Shown: piece by piece, positions 12,536-26,268 of the stretch
How positions within the stretch are numbered: the first letter of the stretch is position 1
Layout: each line of letters starts with the position of its first letter
Source of the DNA: Morchella semilibera
Taxonomy: Eukaryota; Ascomycota; Pezizomycetes; Pezizales; Morchellaceae
DNA: 64,000 bases
Assembly (NCBI GenBank): GCA_009192285.1
Contig: WBVU01000011.1
Span: forward strand, 186,001 to 250,000
Direction of reading: 5' to 3'
Notes under the pieces: model-generated
Told to the model about the DNA's origin: nothing
The model's input: the letters and a program-made list of their open reading frames with translations, nothing else
Database searches by the model: none
Position numbers and translations under genes: made by a program

Positions 12536-14727
12536 ATGGCTACAGTCTCATCTCTCGATAAGGATCTTTCGAGGCTTCGTCTCGCCAAATACACAACCCA
12601 GGATTCACAGGACGCTAAAGACTGGATAGGGAGTATTTTGGGTGAAACTTTGCCAGCGGGTGACTTGATGATAGTTTTAAAGGATGGCGTCGTTTTGTGC
12701 AAGTGGGTATCCTTGTGGTTCTATTTACCCCCAATTACTACCATCACTATCGAGAGGCGATCACGTTCTTTGGAGGCATCCACCTCTACGTCTAAGATCA
12801 GGGTTTGAAGATGGGATCTCTTGCTAATATCCGCTTTAGACTTGCTAATCATCTCGAAACCTCCAATCCCAAACTAAAATTCAAAAAATCTGCTATGCCA
12901 TTCGTTCAAATGGAAAATATCTCCCACTTTCTCTCATTCATCTCGCGTCCCCCGGTTTCTCTTGCAGCCCATGACGTCTTCCTCACTGTCGACCTTTTTG
13001 AGCAGAAAGATCCGGCTCAGGTTGTTCAATGTCTCGGAGCCTTCTCCCGCGCCGCTAATAGACTTGACCCCGTCTCTTTCCCAACGACGCTTGGTGGTCT
13101 TAAAATACCTACATCGACCGCTGCTCTCTCTCCTCAACATTCTGGTGGTTGGTCACCCGGGAAGAGAAGTGTCTCCGGAGGGTCTACTGGCGGGATTGCA
13201 AATTCGTATATTCAGTCCGCAGCTGCTACAGGGCCCCCGACACCATTTGGGAAGCCAACTATGCCTCCAAAAAAGCCAGCCGTGAGTTCGTGGAGTAAAC
13301 CAACTGATGAGAAAGGTACTGCCCCGGCGTGGAATATTGCACAGTATGGTTACATGGGTGGCGCATCGCAAGGGAACCAAGGAGTTTCATTCGGTTCAAG
13401 GAGACAAATCACCAACCAACCTATTGTCAAAAGTCCCTCGTTGGATGATCGTGAGAAGCTTAGGAAGAACTCTACGGATGATGTACAACGTGTACAGGAT
13501 GTATCTCAGGAGAAGAGACGTGCCGAGGAAGAAAGACATATTGAGAACGAAAGACGGGAAGAGGAGCAAAAACGCATTGAAGACGAAAAAAGGCGGGAAA
13601 GGGAGCGAATACGTATCCAGGATGAAGAGGAGCGAAAACGTATTCAAAATGAAACTAGACGGAGGGAGGAGGAACGGAAACGTATCGAGGACGATGAGCG
13701 TCGGAAAGCTGTTTTCGAGGCCAAGAGGCGTCGAGAACAGTTAGAAGAGGAGACCGCACGGGAAATTGAACTTAAAAAATGGAAGGAAGAAGAAGCTCGC
13801 CGAGTCCGCGACGCAGAGACTCAACGAAAGCTTGATGCTGAGAAGTTCGAACGGGAGCGAGAACGAGAAAGAATCCGGCAACTGGAACGTGAGCTTGAGA
13901 AAGCCCGCGAACGTGAGCGTATATACGAAGCTGAGAAGGAAGAACGGCGCCGGCAAGATACGGAGCGTATGCGCCGTGATGCGCAGGAGGCTGTCATCAG
14001 AAAACACAAAACTGGAGATAATGCATACGGCCAACGAACTGGCGATCGAGACCCTTTCTATGTTCGTTCACACAAGACGGGTGACCGGGAGAGGGAAAAT
14101 ATGGAAGCAGAACGTCGTTTCCTTGCTGGAGCTTGGCGCGCTGATATAACCACCCCGCCATCAACAACAAATTCCACACCATTATTCCCACAGCACACCC
14201 CTGGTACACCCCCCATACACCCCCCCAGAGCACTCCCCACGCCGCCTCCACGCAAGCTTCCTCCTGCGCCAACGACCCCGAGTAGGGTCGGTGCGTTACC
14301 GAGCAGTCGATATTTTGCACAGGAGCACCTTGCCAGTGAGCCGATGGGTCGAAGTGGTTCCTGGGAAACCAATGATGACGGTGCAGCAGTAGCCCTAGAG
14401 CGTGAACGCGCCGAGAAACGGGAGGCAGACAAAAGACAAGCTTACAAATGGGCCAGGTGCGTCACGATTCTTATACCTGAGCCCCCGAACCCATTGATCC
14501 CCACTGCTGAAGAAGTAGCGGGGTGGATCACTGACCGCGAGTCTTGGATGAATAGCATGTCGCTTTTAGAGCGGGAGCGGGAGCGGGAGCGGGAGAGGCA
14601 GAGAGAATGGGAGGCCAATCAAAGAGAAATGGAGGAGAGACGCGAGAGAGAAGGCGCCGGTGATGATGGGCCTGCGTGGGATGTTAACCAATATGGGTAT
14701 GCAGATGATATTCTCGATTTATATTGA
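12536..14727 (+). CDS. Calponin-homology domain protein with coiled coil (transgelin/Scp1-like)
   Basis: Likely actin-binding protein. Two exons, 12536-12702 and 12840-14727, give 684 residues. Residues 10-145 form a single type-3 CH domain: AKDWIGSILGE, then DGVVLCKLANHL across the splice site, MENISHFL, FLTVDLFE and DPAQVVQCLGAF. Scp1 and transgelin are about 200 residues, so this protein has a large extension: a proline-rich linker, a charged R/E coiled coil from about residue 270 to 440, a second proline-rich stretch near residue 480, and a last R/E helix. A short motif occurs twice, PAWNIAQYGY near residue 217 and PAWDVNQYGY at the C-terminus, and resembles the calponin actin-binding repeat. 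The start is the ATG directly before the CH domain. The ERERERER tract near 14575 is a repeat that could vary in length. Confidence 0.88.
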
Positions 14728-15749
14728 GCCTTATTATTACCCTTTTTCCTTTGATGTTTGCTTTTTGCGGCTGCATTTTCTTTATCGGACTTTGGTTTTT
14801 TTTTGCATAGCGAGGGAGGGTTACTACCCTGCATTCATTATTATATCCTGTGTTTTATTTTTATTCTGTTGTTTCTGCACGGTCGTTTACTGAGTTCTCT
14901 TGCGTATCTCTGGATAAACAAAATTGGGTTTGTCATTTTCTGCTTGGGTTTCTGTTTCTTTTTTTCCCCCCTTTGGTTAAATTGAATATTTTTTGTAATC
15001 GATCAATTTTCTTCCTGTACAGCATAGATAGTCTCATACTCATTGGGATATCCTCCCCCTCTTTCCATTAATTATTTCCTTTTCCTTTTGTTTGGGATTA
15101 GAAGGCTTTCTCCGCGGCATCACGAGGAGGACTTATACTATAATTTCCATTCTCACATTAGATTCACGTTTTGGGTATTTTTCACAAACGTTTGCTGACT
15201 GCTCCCGCCGGATGGGATCAGATACATGGGGGGCGCCGATCAAGGCAAGATGGGAGTGTCATTTGGGGGCAGAAGGCAGATTATTGGGCCAAGGGATGTA
15301 CCCAAGAAATGGTAAGTTTGAGTTTGCTTTAGTTTCAAGTTAGAAGGATGACTTGCCGGAACGGGTGGAAAGAAGGGCAGTTTGTTTATCGCACTTTTTC
15401 TCTCTGTTTCAGCGGCGGGCTGTTTTTTTTTTCTTTTTCTTTTTTTTTTTTTTTGTAATAGTTGGAATGGGTAATTGCCACTTGTCGATAAGAGTTAGGA
15501 AAAATATTCTTAAAAGTGTTTGTGATACCGCAAAACTGGACAATAACAAACGGGGCCGGAGTTAGATTGGTAGTTTGAGTTACAGTCGCTTGCGAAAACC
15601 TGTGGATTAAGGCAGGGTTGGTTGGGGTAGTGTGTAAAAATGGCCTATTGCAACGGACTATCGATAGGGTACAGGACTATCAATTCGCGACCAGCGTGAC
15701 AATGCAACAGATCGACTGCCCTGGCTTATTCCACAGCTTTTCGAAAGCG
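14728..15749. other. 3' flank, T-rich, no gene seen
   Basis: T- and TC-rich 3' flank of the CH-domain gene, with a T-run near 15420-15455. No coding signal. Confidence 0.55.
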
Positions 15750-16905
15750 ACTATATTTCCAATGGCATGCCAACAAAGCTATACAGGGAGGAGGTTTCCG
15801 ATGTCGGCTTGAGCCATCTCCTAACCTTTGAAGGTGTGTCGAGTACGTATACCGAAAGCGATAATAATCCTTTGACGAGGCGGGTAACGTCGTTCGAGGT
15901 TGAATATAAGCCGCCACCACTATTTCGAACCTATCTCTTAGTGCTGCCGTTGGTTTTCTGGAGGGAAAGCCTTCCGGACTATTATCTTGGCGCCCCAGAT
16001 GTTCGTAACCGGTGGAATTACTCCCGAAGTTTGATTTTTGGGCTGAAGCCCAGTATTTTCCATCCCTAGAGGCTTGATGATCTCTGTCTCAAGGATTTCC
16101 CCGAAAGTTTTACCGGTAACTTCCTCTAGCGCATAACCAAGAAATGCTTGAATATACAGGCCTCATATTGGGAGGGAAGATAGGGACCGAGCCTAAAAGT
16201 CCTGAGTGGAGGCCAGGATTTTGGATGATTAAAGTTTACTAACGCTGCCGCGTGCATGAAGGATGTAACCCAATAACACCACATCTTGGATAGTCGCTCT
16301 CGGAGAGTGGAGGGAACCCGAGAGATTCGAAGTAAGACCTCAGCGTATAATCATCCGGATATCCGTCTTTACCAATCGGTATCAGCCTCTATGTTTACTC
16401 AAAACAAGCTATAACGCTACTTACAGGTTTGTGGAATTCCAGCAAGGTGATCTCCCAATGCTCGTAAAGTGATGTCTTCCCATCTGTGTGGGGAATAATC
16501 CAAAACTAGCTCAGGTAAATATTTGGTGATAGGATCGTCTAAGCTGAGTCCCGGCTTAAGCAGAGCTAAATCGGTAAATACTTTCGTAATTGATGCAATC
16601 ATGAATTGAGTATCTCCGTTAACGTTACTTGTGCTGTTAACATTTCCAGATGCTGTGTGGTGATACTCCCAAAGTGGAACTTCGTCAATATCGGTCAGGA
16701 TAATAGAGAAAGAGGTGACATTTGTCTACCACCCTACTTCGATAGAACCTACGAGCGCAGAGTCAAGGAGATCCTTCAATCTTCTACCGGCGTCACGGAC
16801 GAAAGGTGAGGTCGATAGCTTCTTTGGGGGTGGCAAGAGAGGGCCAGTAATGGGGCATCTAGCGGCCAGTGTCGCTGAGGTGTAAGAAGCTACAAAAAAG
16901 AGAGA
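15750..16905 (-). pseudogene. Decayed beta-lactamase-like (serine hydrolase, PF00144) gene
   Basis: Remains of a fungal secreted beta-lactamase/transpeptidase-like protein. In order on the minus strand: a hydrophobic leader ending LAARCPITGPLLPPPKKL, a stretch with TNVTSFSII, the catalytic region FMIASITKVF with SxxK, HLAGIP, then SYFESLGFPPL and CGVIGLHPSC, RPVYSSI, YALEEVTGKTF, GVIPPVTNIWG, SGGGLYSTSNDVTRL and RRWLKPTS. The parts are colinear with the family but lie in different frames. An in-frame stop follows the leader domain (about 16729), the frame changes near 16155 and again near 15950, and no ATG is in frame with the leader. One normal intron seems kept after HLAGIPQT. It looks like an unselected host gene, probably inactive; a divergent exon structure could explain one break but not all. 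Confidence 0.75.
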
Positions 16906-18811
16906 TAATCATACATGTATATAAGCATAGAAATGCATTGCAAATGCAGACAGATGTACTTTTGATAATATGTAATGTCCCGTGCAACTCCTAGATAGAT
17001 ACATATGTGTACTTGTACGCTCTACTTATAAAAACTCTGGCTGTAATGTTAATCTGCCTTGCGCTGGTGCACGGCCAGTAGTAAAGCCCAAAAAATAGTC
17101 TACAAATACGATCACTGTTGATCATTGATCTACGAAACGAACCTCGAAGCTCGTATTTCTACTACATGTATCTTGGCGTAGGTATGACTGTTGCTATGTA
17201 CATGTAGGTACCCGGAAATAGTGATATTATAATGAATTTCCACAGGCTCTTCATGGGGCTTTATTACGAGGTGTTTGGGCGTTGAAAGGTCAAAACGTGC
17301 ATCACCTTCCAACATGTTGTCTCTCTGTAACCAATGAGATCTGTATTTACTTTCTACTACATGCTTGGCAAACAAAAATACATGTATTGCACGGTGCCAC
17401 AAGTAGTTGAACATGAGGGTAGTAACCATACAAACCACCTAACAACATCAAAATTTCAAAGTCGCACTCCCGAGCTGACATTTTGGTTGTAGGTACTATG
17501 ACAGCTGGAGAATCTTTATCTAAGGTTCTTTTGCTCCATCTCCTTGCGCTTGTGGAGAAATACGTCTTTGAAGTTGCATACAAATTTTGGTTGCAAGGTG
17601 AATGTTCGCTTACTTGTGGAAACCCACCATACCTTCCACCTATACTTACATAATATGTAGTAGTACTAGTACATACTAGTGGTATTGTACCTACATGTAT
17701 GTAGCTGATTAAATGTCGTTGCAACCAGCTCCTAATAAATAAACCTAAGGCTCCATTTGACACCAACGGTTGTTATATATTGGAGAGTTTGGTAGATTAC
17801 ATCTTTTATAGCCAAAGCAGCTATCTATGTCTGGCTACCTAAAGTAGCCACCAAACCGGATCAAAAAAAAACCCCCCTTTTATAGAATATCAAGAGCTAG
17901 AGCCATCTCAAGATCATGCTTAAGGAGACTCTGAATTCTGATCCCTATTTTGATGAAATTGTGAAGTGTTTTGTGAATTGATAGCATTTGAGATTTGCAG
18001 CTTTTTCATACAACTCCCTGCACGGAAATGGGCATCACTTTGTCAAACCCATTACCAGTGCATGAGCTCTTAATTTAAAATTCCAAGGCTCCCTGATTTA
18101 ACTCTTGAGATAGGTTTCTATGCTCCTACACTATTCCTTAATTTTAGATATACATGTAGTTGAATGGTTGGTTTGAGTAGCCAAACATGATTACCTTGGC
18201 TGTAAAAGATGAAATCTACCAAAACTTTTGTCCTAATACGGTAGTGTCCGTCCAGGGGGTGTTTGGCAACGTCCAACCGTTAAGTATCTTACAAGTGTAG
18301 AAGGGCCTCTAGAGGTCCTTTCCCAGCTAAGCTCATAAAAAACCATGAAGTATTAGACACCTAAATAGCTCATCTAGTAGGGCCGTTAGTACCAAACGGA
18401 GAACTCAAATTAAACCATTTCTTAGTCATAGTCATCACATATCACCCGCCCACAAATACATGTAATTTAATTACGCTCTATGGTCTATGGCCGTCTATGG
18501 TCTATTTTTTATTTCTTTTAAACTTAATTCATTAATTGCTCTCTATCCTATTTGTTTATTTGTTCATTTACTCATTAAGTTTAGTTCATATCTATCTACA
18601 TTTATACTCAATACAAAAACCGTCCAATACCGCCTTGATCGCAGATTTTCCCCTCCGGCCCTTGGAATATAACCAAATAAACTCTCATCCCCATTTATGC
18701 ATATCCAGATATGCAGTCTCAATCTCTAGGCTATATATATATATTGCTTATATCAGAATACTACAAGTTCAATACAGTTAATATGATGTTGATCTACTTA
18801 CTTAGATTTCG
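16906..18811. other. Intergenic, repeat-bearing
   Basis: About 1.9 kb with seven TACATGTA words (16912, 17163, 17199, 17379, 17692, 18151, 18457), the densest cluster in the window, and an inverted-repeat element at about 17765-18281. The open frames lack family resemblance. Confidence 0.55.
17765..18281. repeat. Inverted-repeat element, MITE-like
   Basis: The stretch at 17788-17816 and the reverse complement of 18196-18223 share about 28 bp with two or three mismatches. The wider ends carry AACGGTTG and CAACCGTT. Arms are about 380 bp apart and the interior has no coding frame. I could not define target-site duplications, so the exact ends are uncertain. Confidence 0.5.
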
Positions 18812-21800
18812 CTATTGAAGCTTGGCCTCGACCTTCGACAGCTGGACAGCTACGTAGATTGTCCACGGATGGTTTGGACCAAACAGCTCGCTTCGACTGG
18901 CTAGCACACGTTTGTATAGCGCTATTGCCTCCTGGTACTCTCCCTTGTCGTCCAGAAATTGAGCAAGGGCGGAGGCGATCTTCAAAACTTCAGGGTTTTC
19001 CTTCCCTAATGCGTTCTCCATACCCGCTAAGGACCGCTGGATTAACTCCAATGCCTCTTCATAGTCTCCATGGTCATGTTTGGCAAGCGCTATTGACCAT
19101 ACGGTACGTAATGTTTCCGGGTCGTTTGGTCCGTAGACCTTCTCGTAGCCAGCTAGTGCCCTCTCGAAAAACTCAAACGCCTCTTGGTCTCTTCCGAGGT
19201 GCCTCATGGCTATAGCTATACTAGTAATGTTGTTTAGGACATGCGGGTGATCTTTTCCGAGTACATCCTCTCGAATAACTATGATACTCTCCAATTCATC
19301 CAAAGCTTCCTGGTATCTTCCTTGAGCTGCGATATTATGAGCTATTTCGTTTCTGACACGCAGAGTCTCCTCATCATTCTTTCCAGATACTTTCTCTTGG
19401 ATAGGCATAATCTGCCCAAGTAACGCAAATGCCTCCTCCAGTTTCCCATCCTCGTTTAAAGAGCGTACTAAACTTTTCATGGTTTTCAATGTATTGAAAT
19501 GATCGTTTCCTAGCAACCGCTTTTGAATAGCAATTAATCGTTTATACCAATAGATAGCGTCTGCATATTTTCCTAGATTGTGAAAGCATTCACCAATTCC
19601 ATGAAGTGTAGCGCATGTATGATTGCTTTCCTTTCCAAAAACCGTCTCTTCTCCAACTAGTGCCTGCTGACGCAGCTCCAATGCCTCCTGATACCTCTGC
19701 TGATCCTGATATATTTCCGAAATATTCCGAATGGTGGCCAAAGTATCGGGGTGTTCGACCCCAAATTCTTTTTTCCAGCATTCAAGAACTCGTTCATGTG
19801 ATTCTAACGCTTCCTTATATTTCCCACCACTCTGGTAGCTATGAGCCAGGTTGGAGAGGGTTCTTATAGTTTCTAGATGTTGCGGCCCAAGCATATCCTC
19901 TTGAGTTGCTAAGACACTTTTATACAACTCTATCGCGTCATCAATCTTTTCTGATCCTTGTACTTGGAAAGCCCACGCAAGAGCTTTGATTGTACGTAGT
20001 GTAGTTGGGTGACTCTTCCCAAGGGCCTCCTCTAGTCCGGGTAGGGTGCGCCGAAGTAACTCTACTGCTTCTGCAGGATCTCCTCCGCGCCCAAGGAGTT
20101 CCCCCTTGACTAGCATTGCGCTCAGGGTATCATAGTGTTCCTTCCCTCGAAATTTCTCAAAGCAGGCTATTACCCGATCCTGAATTTCTAACGCTGCAAT
20201 GTGGTCCTGTTGAACATTGAGGACTATTGACATCCTTCCCATGGTGTCTACCGTATCAAGACTATCCTTTCCGTACATCTGCTCTTGGCCAGATAAAGCT
20301 CGCTCGAAATATTTTATTGACTCTTCAAGGCGTAGTTTGCTGTAGCATATCCACCCTAAATTTGAAAGGGCGCGGTGGTAGTCGTCCTGGTAAATCATTG
20401 CCTCATGATTCGCTATTTCCTCATGGAATTCTAGTGATTTTAGGAGTATCTCCTCTGCCTCCATATACCTGGAATAATTTACCAGGAAGACTCCTATTTC
20501 AACCAAAGCATTCGCGAACTCCACCTCCAAGACCATAATACTTGGATCGGGAAGCTTCCGGAGGTGGCGAATGGCAACATCAATGTACGGGAAAATCCCA
20601 CGCTCAAATTCCGCGTTGGACGCAGAACTACCCCCCATTAATCCACTATTTGTAGAGCGTATACATCCGGCCAATAATGCTATAGCCCTCATAGTAAATG
20701 TCCGTTCTCCCGATATGCCAAGATTATTCCGGGTCCACTCAAGGATAAGAGGGTGAAAGCAAAGGCTTTTCTCGTTTTGATAAGTCTTCCGCTTTGTCAT
20801 AGAAAATGACAAAAGGGGCTTGATCCCACAGTCGACAAAGTCGCTTTCTAAAATCGTGTGGGTGAGCAGTTGCGCACAGAAAGTTTCCACTGATAACACT
20901 CACCCACGGGGAGCCATGAAACAAATCCCTTTGCTCTGTCAAATATATCTTGAGGTACTTCTTGGTTTCCATTCACAAGAAATGCACATAATGACAACAG
21001 ATTGTATCCGGCAGGTGGAAGGCGGTCGTATGAAATCTTCCATGTAGTAAACAGTGTATCACTTCTGTACATCTCAGATAATTTTGGGTGATTGGCAGAA
21101 GCTAGGTTTTTAAAATTCGTGTTGAATAGCGGTAGATACTCAGAGAACTCGATTTTCATCGCTGATATGTAACCCCCAGCCTGGTCTAGAGCCAATGGAA
21201 GATATCCCAGCTTTTCCGCAATTTTTGACGCCTCTTCATAGTCTGATATTTGTTAGTATATATCCCCACGTGGTTCTCTGTGTAGTATACCTGTGCCACC
21301 CGCAAGTTGTGGATCCTTGCCAGCGCTTGATAACAATATTGAAACTCCCGAGTTCTTCTCAATCCCACCTATTTCAATCCCATAATCACCCAAATGTGCA
21401 ACCTCTGGTCTCCGCGTGCTGACAATAACGCTTCCAAAATCACAGGTAGGGAAGAAGTCCAACATCTTGACAGACTCAATGTCATCGTGATTATCAAAAA
21501 CAATCAACCATTTATCGTTTTCCGCATCTGACAACCACTTCTTGACTGCCCTGGTCACGTTTTCTGGCGGGCACTCCTCCCTTATCTCGCCAGTCGATTT
21601 GATAAAACCAGACAACCCTAGCATAAACTCTATCTTGGCAAAGTCTGGAGTAGAATCATGCCACTTAGATTGGTAATGAGAGATAATCTGCTCCATCATT
21701 ACCAGAGAACTATGTGCCAACGTAGCTTTGCTTGTAGCATCAATCCAAAAAATTGACGTATAAGAGGACGAATTTCGATACGCGTACTCAGTGACAATTT

Positions 21801-22731
21801 GAGTTTTCCCCATACCACCAAGGCCGTGAAGAACTGCAACTCGGCGATTCCGGTTTTGCGATGGATCTAGGATTTTATGTAGCTTATCAAGCAAATCTTC
21901 TCGTCCAACGAATTTCCTATTTCTCTGCACTAGTAATTGAAGAGGAATATTAAATTTGAAGAAAGTCGGAGAAGCCTGGGCGGGTTGCTGGGTTTGTGCT
22001 GGTTCAGAACATGGAAGAACGTTGTACAATCCATCATTATACTTTCTCAATTCTCCAACCAGCTCCACGAATTTTGCCTTATCTGCTACAGCCCATTTTA
22101 ACTTCTTATAAGCTGGTATCATCTGCTGGAGTTTCCGTGTTGCGCCTTCGATTTGGACGATTTCCTCGTCAAGACCTGGTATGAGGTTTCTATTTTGGAG
22201 AATTGTCGGGTTCTGGAGAACTTTGACACCATTCGGATCTATACTTGATATCAAACCGGGGGAGGATATTTTTAGGGCTGCCAACGCATTTGACGAGACT
22301 TTTGGTGGCTTTTTTCGGATCCGTAAAAGTTTAAATATCCTGTCCCTTTTTCTCCGAGTTCCAGCGCTCTGGGCATTCTGATTTGAGGTTGAGGATGCTA
22401 TAGAGGACGGAGGACTCGCTGCAGATGTATTAATGCCGTATTTCGAATTGAGACTGTCCGCATTTGCAAATAGAGCTGCAATGCGAGCCAACGTCCCAAC
22501 AGCATAACGATAACGGTAATCACTTGGATGCAACTTCTGAGTTAAAGTGCCGTCGTCTATACCCCAAACCTTTTCCCAATTCTTCAACCTATGTTGCTCG
22601 GTAGTTACCTGCCATTGATAATTACCATGGTCGGAACCGAAGCTCTGCGTATCTGATAGCATATCGTACAGCTCCATAGTTGTTTTCCATAGTTGGAAGC
22701 CCAGGCCTACCAGCCCAGCGATTTCGGCCAT
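18812..22731 (-). CDS. NLR-type protein: HeLo-like, NB-ARC, TPR
   Basis: Three exons, 21291-22731, 20904-21242 and 18812-20847, sum to 3816 nt or 1271 residues, in phase. Residues 1-105 resemble the HeLo (prion-inhibition) domain, with the pattern HRLKNWEKVWGI and ANADSLNSKYG; HeLo domains can form membrane-damaging helical bundles in fungal cell death. NB-ARC spans about 260-560: FVGREDLLDKL, P-loop GLGGMGKT near 303-310, Walker B WLIVFDN near 410, and VIVSTRR. After the helical/winged part, a kinesin-light-chain-type TPR array runs from about residue 780 to the end, with roughly 11-12 units of 42 residues (patterns like YKRVLASRSELFGPNHPWTI). Such proteins are fungal counterparts of plant and animal NLRs and act in allorecognition or defence (family knowledge). 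The ligand is unknown. No partner effector gene lies beside it. The start ATG sits directly before the HeLo-like segment. Confidence 0.88.
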
Positions 22732-24551
22732 AATTCGTAACCAATACCTCCTGCTTAGAATCTAAAGTCAATAACTCCAAAAACCCCCAACAAAACTCAT
22801 GGGAATATTACTAACCTTTCACTAATCTCTTGTATTATCAACTCTGCCCAGGAAGTAGATGAATCTAGGTTTTTTTTTTTTTTTTTCACAAACACCGACA
22901 GATTTTTAAAACGAGCATGAGAATCAGGCGGCAGCGGTAGACATAATATAGCAGTGGTGCCTGATGGATGTATGACTCGGGCGCTTATGCATATGCCAGC
23001 TGCGCCGTGCGATCTCCAGCTCACTAGAGTACATGTATGTGTTCGCGAGTTATCTATTTAAAACCTAAAACAGGCCGGATTGCTTTTCGGGACATGTAAC
23101 TATGCATGAAGCCTGCTGCATAGAGTATGCCTCCCCAATAGGAATAATTGAGCTCCATATCAACCAGTAATTAAACCACAGTTGATCACCTGCTGGAGAT
23201 GCCTAAGCGCGCTCTGTCTTGCCCATTCATCCCAATAGACAAGCCAGATTATATGGGAGTATAAAGCAAAGGTATCCTCTAGCAAATAGCTTTAATTCAT
23301 CTCTCCCAAAAGAATATTGTCATAAAAGCCTTTAGGCGCCGTGTGTCGACTGCCTATCGAAAGAATCAATTTGTTAGCTTCGGGCCATGCCCTCCATGCT
23401 TTTTTAACGGTTTCAAGTCAAACCTACATGTACTTCTTTATAACAATAGTCTTGCGCATATGTGGCCTCTTGAAGCCTGTCTTTAGAGACGGTGTTCTTT
23501 GGTTCAAATGAAGCTGCTAGAGGTCACCCGTTTGTTACCACCGGAAATCATATGGTGGGTTAAATTTGGGGGTGGGGGTATTATATCAAGCTTTATAACC
23601 CTATGCAGCTTTCGCTATGTTCAGTATCATTAGGTTACCCCTTCATTTACACACATGTACTCTAGTTCCTCTCAGATATATCTGTTTCTTCCTCTACCAC
23701 GGCCAGAACATTCTCTATCAGCCGCTTCAGTGCAAACCTAGTCTTTCATTGCGTCTTCCAGGCCTATTAGCAGCCGAGCCGGCAGCCGGCGTTCGCGAAA
23801 TTTTTCTCGTCCTGAAATTCTATAGTATAGTTGAATTGATGTAACCGAGTTAATTGGACGGAAGTGAAGGTTAAGCGGACACGCGGTATCCCTAGCAGAT
23901 AGCGGCTCTTAAACCTTAAAAACGTGGACCCGACAAAATGCTATATGATGACTTAATCCCCCAGGATATATCCATTGATACATGTATGTAGATGTATTTT
24001 TAAAATCCTGACCTTATTCCAGATCCCTTCGGGCGCTAACTGATCTTGTTAACGATCCCATGCTGGCTGTATTTATCAGAAGTATACGCAGCATCTTAAT
24101 CCCAAGCTCCCAGAGAGCTCTTCAAAAATTAGTTCTCTTTTAGTTTTTGGAAGAGTCACAGCAATGTTAGAAGCACGAGTGATAACCTATGATGGGTGCG
24201 TATGGCAACGGCCGAACCGAATTCGTTACCAAAACACAAAAGATCTGATATTATAGGTCCGTACAATATTTTCATTTAGTAAATGTTTACTACACATTTA
24301 GAACTGCCGTGATTTAATTGCATCAACTCATCGGTATCGCGTACGAACCGCCCGTTTTTGTATCCGGCAAAACGGGAAATGAACTAACTATAAAGAAAAG
24401 ACCAAGACCCTCTTCAATAGACCCGGGTAAATAATTTAAAGGAAATAAGACAAGCGGATAACGACAAAAAGGTACATCTCAGATATCTTGGGTGGATGGG
24501 AAATGAAGAAAAATTGTCCAGACCGGGGGTCTTGAAATACAAGACACCAGA
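22732..24551. other. Intergenic between NLR and MAP kinase
   Basis: About 1.8 kb including the NLR promoter and the MAP kinase 3' flank. Three TACATGTA words (23030, 23425, 23979). A 19-nt T run lies near 22869. No gene seen. Confidence 0.55.
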
Positions 24552-26268
<1,717 letters not shown>

